Origin: Heterocephalus glaber
Taxonomy: Eukaryota; Chordata; Mammalia; Rodentia; Bathyergidae
DNA: 64,000 bases
Reading direction: 5' to 3'
NCBI RefSeq assembly: GCF_000247695.1
Contig: NW_004624800.1
Coordinates: 8,831,980 to 8,895,979 of the forward strand
Shown piece by piece: positions 58,060-64,000 of this stretch (position 1 is its first letter; every line of letters begins with the position of its first letter). Below the pieces are notes generated by a model. That model made no database searches, was not told the DNA's origin, and was given only the letters and a program-made list of their open reading frames with translations. The translations under genes were made by a program, and so were the position numbers.

Positions 58060-58560
58060 CTCAATGTCATTCATAGTTTTAGATTGCTTGTAAGATTCAT
58101 GTGAGGGGGGTTGAAATTAAACAGCTCGTGTGTGTGATCAGTTTTATTCTCTTCCTGGAGCCAAATTTGCACATCATCAATGAAGAACTGTGTGACTTTG
58201 TGTGACTGAGTCTCCAGCCAGCAGTCAGCAGCAAGCAGAGCACCTCTCTGATTTGAAAGCTTAAGTGAAGGTTAACAATCTCTTCAATTTGTGGAGCTTC
58301 CCGGAGGATGGCAAACACCATTTCCCATAATGTTAACTTCCCAGTGGGCTGGCATTTAGGCACAGAGATCTGAGGTGTTTCACTTTACGACATTCTCATT
58401 AGTCAAAAGGCTGTTGTGTTATATTGCCATCATCATCAATACAACCCACCTTTAAGATTTCTAGGGATATTTTTATGTATGTTTATAAATCCTGTTATAT
58501 CTTTTCCTCTGTAGAGTTCAGCAGGGAATGAGATTTTGAGGAGTAGCTCTTTGAGATTTG
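58060..58560. promoter_or_regulatory. Candidate conserved non-coding element
   Basis: Balanced composition with no recognised transposon. Words of regulatory texture: gaagaactgtgtgactttgtg, a direct double tgtgtgac, gccatcatcatcaatacaac, and a gtgttatattgccatcatc stretch reading like a homeobox/SOX-type enhancer. No alignment could be made. An 88-codon minus-strand frame (58097-58363) spans part of it, but has no domain I know and is not called as a gene. Confidence 0.28.
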
Positions 58561-59029
58561 ATACAAATAACACTTGTTTAGAAAATGTTTAACACCGATG
58601 TTTGGAGAGGGAAGATGCTGTTGACTATGGTCCCAAGTGAAATGTCTTAAGATCTGACATTTTTATTTTAGATCAAATATGTAATGGAATCTTCTAAAAA
58701 AAAAAAGTGGTTTTATCCCAGGATAGATAGCTTGTCTCTTCCAGCCAGAATATTTACTTAGGAGATAAGTGAATAAGCATAAAGTAACACAGTTTGACTA
58801 CTATTTTGGAGACTCTAGTGTCAAGGGTTTGGCATCTGTTGCTCATAGTTTGAAGAATACTTGAAGGAATTTTCCATATGAGAGTCATACAAAGTATACT
58901 CTTCAAAGTAGAAGTAGTTGAAAGGGGGGGTTTATGGAAAGGAGTTGAAAAAATCAGACCTAATTCTCGTTTACTACATGTCTAAAAAAAATCTAGTAAA
59001 AAAATCTTACAGTCATAAATATGCTGTAT
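58561..59029. other. Single-copy DNA, nothing recognised
   Basis: About 470 bp without a gene or repeat I can identify. Confidence 0.5.
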
Positions 59030-59225
59030 ATTGCAAAGAGTGTGAGTTTTGAAGTTTATAATTTTGCAGTAAAGTATTTTTGGGTGGGATGATATCATAC
59101 ATGACTTTAGTTTTCTAAGTCTTAAAAACTTTGCATTTATAAAATGAGGCTTGAAGGATAGTTACATAAGAAAGCACATAGAATTTGCCTACTTTTTTAA
59201 GTGTTCAGTAAATACTAGTATTAAA
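59030..59225 (+). mobile_element. MIR, plus orientation
   Basis: gcatttataaaatgaggcttga, gcctacttttttaagtgttcag and taaatactagtatt follow the tail half of the MIR consensus. Confidence 0.55.
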
Positions 59226-59607
59226 AACAACAAAATTTAAACACATTGGGTGCGTAGCAACCTTCCTTGTTCTCTCCAAAATACCAGACTGTCACTTAAA
59301 ACAATGAAATGGATCATCTGCAAAACAAGTCTCATAGACTCTTATGAAGCTTGGTTAAGGTTGTGTGTTTCGGAAGGAGATGATAATATGCATATGTCTA
59401 AGATGCAAGGATGAGATCCAAGCCACAAACACTGTGTAATGAAAAATTAAATATTCAGTGCCTCAAATTTTCGGGGAACAAAATTTAATATAGACTCACT
59501 AATTAACACTTGGGAAAGTGCAGATGTAATAGTGGCTCCAGGCAAAACTATTTCTCTCAATTAAGATTATACAGTTTAAATTCTAGTTGTTGGGTTTACT
59601 ATCTGCT
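59226..59607. other. Single-copy DNA, nothing recognised
   Basis: About 380 bp with no gene or repeat signature. Confidence 0.5.
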
Positions 59608-59788
59608 ACCTGGAAAAATACATTATAACCTAGAATTATGAAATAATAAAAAATAGGAATATATAAAATGACTAAAAGCAGCCAATATTAAAGAAATCTG
59701 ACACTAGTTATTAAAAATATTAAAATAACCTGGAAAAATACATTATAACCTAGAATTATGAAATAATTAAAAAATGGGAATATATAAA
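59608..59788 (+). repeat. 60-bp direct duplication (period 120)
   Basis: acctggaaaaatacattata... at 59608-59667 recurs at 59728-59788 with only an inserted T and one substitution. A 17-base ttaaaaatattaaaata word also recurs nearby (59711 and 59785). The low divergence suggests the duplication is recent compared with the repeats around it. Confidence 0.92.
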
Positions 59789-60053
59789 AATATTAAAATA
59801 ATAAATTTTCTGACTTAAAAAACTAAAGGTCTGCTACGTAGAAAAGAAACCTCTGAGGATACCAATGTAGCAAGAGCCTTGATCTGGCCTCATCCCTGCC
59901 ACCCGCCATACCCAGGTGCCTTGTACCTTCCCTCAGCCTGCCTGAGCACGACTAAGGCAAACAACAGAGTCACCAGTCTTAACCTTCATTTTTCAAAATT
60001 AAGGAAAAATAGAAGTATCAATTTTTCTTTTAGTCATTTAAAAAAATTATTTG
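59789..60053. other. Single-copy DNA, partly GC-richer
   Basis: 59870-59975 (tgatctggcctcatccctgc, gtgccttgtaccttccctcag) is GC-richer. The 108-codon plus-strand frame 59879-60205 runs from here through the B1 SINE and is not a gene. Confidence 0.45.
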
Positions 60054-60176
60054 TGTATTTTGAGACAGGGTCTCACTCATTTGCTAAGATGTCCAGGCTG
60101 GGCTTGAACTTGCAATTCTCCTGCCTCAGTCTTTCAGAGAACTGGGATGACAGGTGTGTACCACTGTGCCCAGCTG
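60054..60176 (-). mobile_element. B1 SINE (7SL-derived)
   Basis: In plus-strand sense: tattttgagacagggtctcact, ggctgggcttgaacttgcaatt, ctcctgcctcagtctttcagag, gggatgacaggtgtgtaccact, gcccagct. This is the full reverse complement of a B1 monomer, including the Alu-like ends. It is a rodent-specific marker. Confidence 0.88.
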
Positions 60177-60710
60177 CTTGCATTTATAATTTAAAAACTG
60201 AATGAAATATTAATGCATTCAGAGTTTTATTATGCATTTCAAATGAGGAATGAAATTTATAAATAAGATCTTGTTTATAGATTCTCAATAGATATTTGAC
60301 AATTTTATCCTTAGATTAATTTTGTTGTTTAAGTAGAAAAGTATTTTTTAAATTATTTTTTGTGATTCACTAAGTTTCCCAGAGTGGCCTTGACCTGAAC
60401 TTACAGGCATGTGGTATCACATCCAGTTTATCCTCTTTTTAAAAATCAATGTCTTTCATTATTAGTCAGATGCATATTTTAATAAGGTGACAAATATTTA
60501 AAGTCTAATTAGACAAGGCTGTGGTATCTTTTTAGAATCTATATCTTAGATCCTTCACAATTATTGTCATTGTTATGTTAATAGTGTTCTTAATTTATTC
60601 ACTGAATACTTGAACCTGTCATTATCGATTGAGAAAGATATACACTAATTGTACTATTTTACAGAATTATGTCTAGAACTCTGGGGAAATGAGAAAAAGG
60701 GGAAAAAGGG
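60177..60710. other. Single-copy AT-rich DNA with a B1 fragment at 60345-60430
   Basis: 60345-60430 (ttttttgtgattcactaagt, ttgacctgaacttacaggcat, tggtatcacatccagttt) is a worn, partial B1 in reverse orientation. The rest is AT-rich single-copy sequence. Confidence 0.5.
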
Positions 60711-60760
60711 CTTATGACTGGTGCTTCCAAGACCTGAAAGTGTTTCTTTTCCTAAAAAAA

Positions 60761-60846
60761 AAGAAGGAAGGAAGGAAGGAAGGAAAGAAAGAAAGAAGGA
60801 AAGAATGAAGGAAAAGAAAGAAAAGAAAGAAAGAATGAAAGAAAGA
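60761..60846. repeat. (GGAA/GAAA)n microsatellite
   Basis: About 85 bases of purine tetranucleotide repeats. Frames on both strands across it (60721-60918, 60712-60937) are the repeat translated. Confidence 0.95.
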
Positions 60847-61092
60847 ATCTTTCCAACTTTCTGGCCTGAGGGACTTTACCACAAGGCAATGTGGCCAAAG
60901 GGAGAGGTAGTGCCCTAAATTCACAATCTAGGAGCACAAGAACTCTTTAACTTTACAAGGGGAGAGGAGGGAGAATCCTGCACAGTTTAGGACTTGTTTG
61001 GCGGCTCAAAGGGAGCATCACTGTGGTTGCGGCCTGACTATCAAATCTGTCCCTTTGTACCTTCCAAGGACTCTAGAGGGTACATAAGTTTG

Positions 61093-61194
61093 GGGTTTTT
61101 TTGATTTTTGTGTTTTTTTTGTACCGGGGATCGAACTCGGGTCCTTGCACTTGCGCAGCAGGCAGTGAAACCACTGAGCTAAATCCCTGGCCCA
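61093..61194 (-). mobile_element. ID-type tRNA-derived SINE
   Basis: T-rich tail, then gtaccggggatcgaactcggg (box B complement) and actgagctaaatccctggcc (box A complement). Target duplications of 16 bp flank it: AGGGTACATAAGTTTG at 61077-61092 and AGGGTACAAAAGTTTG at 61195-61210, one mismatch. Confidence 0.95.
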
Positions 61195-61210
61195 AGGGTA
61201 CAAAAGTTTG

Positions 61211-62549
61211 AATAGTTACATGGAGTCCATATCAACTCTAAGGAGAATTTTACCACTAAATATGTAGGATATGAAAATTGTTGGAAAAAATTCTCTTTTA
61301 AAATGAGCTTTTATTTAGACAGTAGTTGATAATGTTTAAAGTCTATTTCATAATGGTTCAGGGTGGAAACATAATGGTAACCTGGGGGTAGGGGAACAAC
61401 CAATCTATCATCTTGTCACATGGGAGTCACATGTCCCAGTTTATCCATTCATTATTTCTCCTCTGGACCCTTTTAGTAACTTAACAAGGTTGCATATGCA
61501 GTGACGGCCTACACTTCTTCACTGTCATGGTCTCCCACTGCAAATTACAAGCAGATGTTTGGCACTTTCAAGCCAGATGCCAACACAACAGCAGGTGTTG
61601 AAAAATATTTATTTGTACACAGAATATGCTGCAGTCTTGAATCACAATTAAAGTGTGGCTTTTCTTTCTTCCCTATTCATGCCCTCTGCCCTTCCTTGTT
61701 TTTCCTTATCTATAACCTTTTCCACTAATAAGATTTAAAGTGTTTCACTCATTATTATTTGTGGGTTAAAATGTGCAAAATAAATTGTCAAATTTAACTG
61801 CCATGTGGCTGCTAGAAAATTGCAGTCTTATTCTATTTTTCCACCCATTTAGAAAATTTTTTATGCCTTAGAGACAGCGGTAATAAAATTGTTTTGCATT
61901 CCTTTCAAACTTTGTTACTGATGGTAATATATTTCAGTCTTAAAAGGTGGCAATGTAGGTTTTCCATCAGTTTTTAAATTTCCTTTAAAAAATCAACAGT
62001 GATAACTTGTTTGGATAATGGAAATACAGTTTAAATGAGAGCCTGTCTAATATATTCAAATAGTGATTGAATAGGACCTGGTATTTCATTCTTTATGATC
62101 TCGCAAATAATTACTCATAAAAATGACAAATATTTACTCAAAACTCTTGGCTTTTAAAAAGAAACATTTCCCTGAGATCCTAGAGTTTAAAAAGTGTCAC
62201 TATAGCAGAAGAAAAATAAGCATTAACATAGACTAAGGCTGTTTTGTTAAAGCTCAATGCTCTATGACACAGAAAACATATGAAGAAAAGAAAAAGGAAC
62301 AAAAGAGTGAAAGGCAGGTTGCAATTTCCTTAGCGCACTGCTACATCCAGACAGGGATTTTAGTCCTCAGTCACAAACTCTGGTGCCCAGGAAAGGTTTC
62401 CTAGATGGTGTAGCAAGTGGTTATTTGTGGCTTTTACTACATTCAAAGTGAATTAAATGAATTGATTAAAGGGAGCAAGGTAAGAAAGAAGGAAAAAAAG
62501 AAAGAAAGAAGGAAATATTTCTGCTTCACATGGATTTTATAAACAACTC
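61211..62549. other. Single-copy DNA, no gene seen
   Basis: About 1.3 kb. The piece 61495-61660 (gtgacggcctacacttcttcac, ccagatgccaacacaacagc) is balanced and might be conserved. A purine microsatellite (GAAA/GGAA) lies at 62483-62515. A 75-codon frame (61501-61728) has no recognisable feature. Confidence 0.45.
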
Positions 62550-64000
62550 TGTTGTATTTTTTATTAATTATATTGGTACATTGAAGGTATAATAACATGC
62601 CTCATTGGAAATTTGCACCTTTACATAATCCATCTTGGTTCTTATTTTCCCCCCATTTCCCTGCCCTCCCTTCAACCCCTCCATCTTTCCCTATCTACAA
62701 AGACTTTGTTTCCATTTTTTCTTTTTCTCATATTAATTCCATTCCCTTCTTTATTTTCCCCTACCCTTCCCAATTCTCCTTCCCTTTTGCACCTTTTCTT
62801 CTTATTTCACATTACCTATTATACATTTTAGTCCTTATTTACACTTTTAGTTTCTCACAGAAGAGAAACTATTCTGTATTTACATATGTGTGTCCTATTT
62901 CACTTAACAGTATCACCTCAATGTGTATCCACTTAGCTATAAATGTCTCTAGATTCTTGTTCTTTATGGCTGAGTAATATTCCACTTTATTGAAAAAATG
63001 CATTTTCTATATCCAGTCTCCAGTTGATGGGTAAGTGGGTTGTTTCCAAGTTTTAGCTATCATGAATTGTGCTGCTATGAACATGGGTGCACATATATCA
63101 CTATGGTATGATACTTTTAATTCTTTGGGGAAGATACCCACCAGGGGAATAGCTGGGTCAAACGGGACTTCCAGTCCTAGTTCTTTGATGTGTCTACGTA
63201 CTGATTTCTATAGTGGTTGCACCAATCTATATTCCCACCAGCAGTGGAGTAGGGTTCTTCTTTCCCCACAGCCTCACCAGCATTTGTTATTGGTTGATTT
63301 CATGACAGCAGCCATTCTTTCTGGGGTGAAGTGGAATCTCAGTGTTGTTTTCATTTGTGTCTCTTGAGTGACCAGTGAAGTTGAACATTTTTTCATATGT
63401 TTATTTGCTATTTCTAATTCTTTATCTCAGAAATGTCTGTTCATTTCAGATGCTCATTTTTGGAGTGGGTCTTTAAATTTGGGAGGTCTTATTTTTTTAA
63501 GTTCTTTATAGATTCTAAATAGTAGGCCTTTGTCTGAGGGACAGCTGGTGAAAAATTTTTTCTCACATTGTGGCCTGTCTCTTCACACTGTTGGTGGTTC
63601 CTCTGGTTGCGCAGAAGCTTTTTACTAAGAAGAGATTCCATTTGTTGATTGTTTGTGCTAGTTTGTGGGCAACCGAGGTTTTATTCATAAAATCTTTTCC
63701 TATACCAATGTTTTCAAGAGTTCTTCCTAACCTCTTTTTTAGCCTGTTTAGTGTTTCCATTTTAATATTTAGATCTTTAATCCATTTTGATTTTAGTTTA
63801 GTGCATGGTGAGAGGTATAGGTATAGTTTTAATCTTTGCCAAGTTGAAACCCAATTTTTCCAGCAACATTTATTAAAGAAGGTATCTTTCCTCCAGTGAG
63901 GGTGTTTGGATCCATTGTCGAAGATGAGGTGGCTGAGTGTGTCTGGAGTTGTTTCTGCATCTTCTAATCTGTTCCACTGGTCCTCAGGTCTGCTTCTTTG
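62550..64000 (-). mobile_element. L1 3' UTR and ORF2 C-terminal region, cut by the window
   Basis: Minus-strand L1: T-rich 3' end (ttattaattatattggtaca), polypyrimidine complement of the 3' UTR purine tract (62648-62800), then the same ORF2 words as at 38.9-40.1 kb. Examples are tccagtctccagttgatgggt (63013) and tgaacatgggtgcacatatatc (63077). The sequence continues upstream in ORF2 to the window edge (cttctaatctgttccactgg, about 63961). The 62597-62977 and 63570-63899 plus-strand frames are antisense to it. The left target duplication cannot be checked because the right end is outside. Confidence 0.93.

Noticed and set aside
59879..60205. 108-codon plus-strand frame
   Set aside because: Runs through a reverse-oriented B1 SINE; the Ser/Leu-rich end is the well-known antisense B1 translation.
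4042..61194. Functional tRNA genes suggested by box A/box B pairs
   Set aside because: Every pair lies in an ID-type SINE with an A-rich tail, and most have target-site duplications. None has a foldable tRNA anticodon arm with intact acceptor stem.
62597..62977. 126-codon plus-strand open frame
   Set aside because: Antisense of the L1 3' UTR polypurine tract and the ORF2 end. The low-complexity Phe/Ser/Pro-rich product also appears at 38,661-38,984 from the sister L1.
1..64000. CRISPR array, operon or prokaryotic gene cluster
   Set aside because: No regularly spaced direct repeats and no ribosome-binding sites; interspersed SINEs and LINEs show the DNA is mammalian nuclear.
1..64000. Mitochondrial insertion or small nuclear RNA pseudogene
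   Set aside because: I looked for the typical opening words of U1, U6, 7SK and Y RNAs and for mitochondrial coding or tRNA blocks and saw none.

Overview
This 64 kb window looks like AT-rich mammalian nuclear DNA with no gene I can support. The organism is almost certainly a rodent. It carries B1 (7SL-derived) and ID-type (tRNA-derived) SINEs, a B1-ID dimer of the B1-dID kind, many L1 fragments, and old mammalian repeats (MIR, L2, MER5A-like). The ID variant has a box A like ttagctcagtggt and a box B like gagttcgatcc followed by a ggtacc end. Together with the B1-dID element this points to a non-murid rodent, perhaps the beaver/kangaroo-rat or squirrel side, but I cannot fix the species. No exon, splice-supported reading frame, rRNA, functional tRNA, CpG-island promoter or CRISPR array was found. 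The reading frames present are short, or lie inside or antisense to transposons, or run through microsatellites. The window is best read as a gene desert or the inside of a very long intron.

Layout. 1-14,500: a MaLR-like LTR (about 67-515), an ID SINE (4042-4133), an ERVK-like solo LTR with an internal 50-bp tandem duplication (7590-8129), otherwise single-copy AT-rich DNA with one stretch that looks like a conserved non-coding element (3030-3560). 14,500-25,000: a dense transposon graveyard with an old L1 of the L1M type (14,520-17,045), two mariner-derived elements built as long inverted repeats (17,650-18,607 and 23,138-24,144), an L1 ORF2 3' end (19,271-20,240) and several L1 3' ends. 25,000-31,000: an ID SINE, a MIR, and a 2.7 kb endogenous-retrovirus transcript copy on the minus strand (28,230-30,953). 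That copy has a poly(A) tail and a perfect 16-bp target-site duplication, so it appears to have been inserted by L1 machinery; a later L1 is nested inside it. 31,000-38,550: mostly single-copy, with a MER5A-like element and a cluster of three ID SINEs. 38,550-41,390: a MIR split by an L1 whose 5' part is inverted (twin priming), with a 17-bp target-site duplication. 41,390-62,550: old repeats (L2, MIR, a long ancient repeat at 44,100-45,540), a TA-flanked MITE (56,027-56,234), B1/B1-dID/ID SINEs, microsatellites and single-copy DNA. 62,550-64,000: an L1 on the minus strand that runs off the window.

There is no operon-like or pathway logic here. The interest lies in the history of insertions. 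Several events carry their own proof (target-site duplications, poly(A) tails, internal inversions, nesting), which lets them be ordered in time. Three pairs of short near-identical local duplications (22-60 bp, 120-990 bp apart) are not explained by any repeat I recognise.
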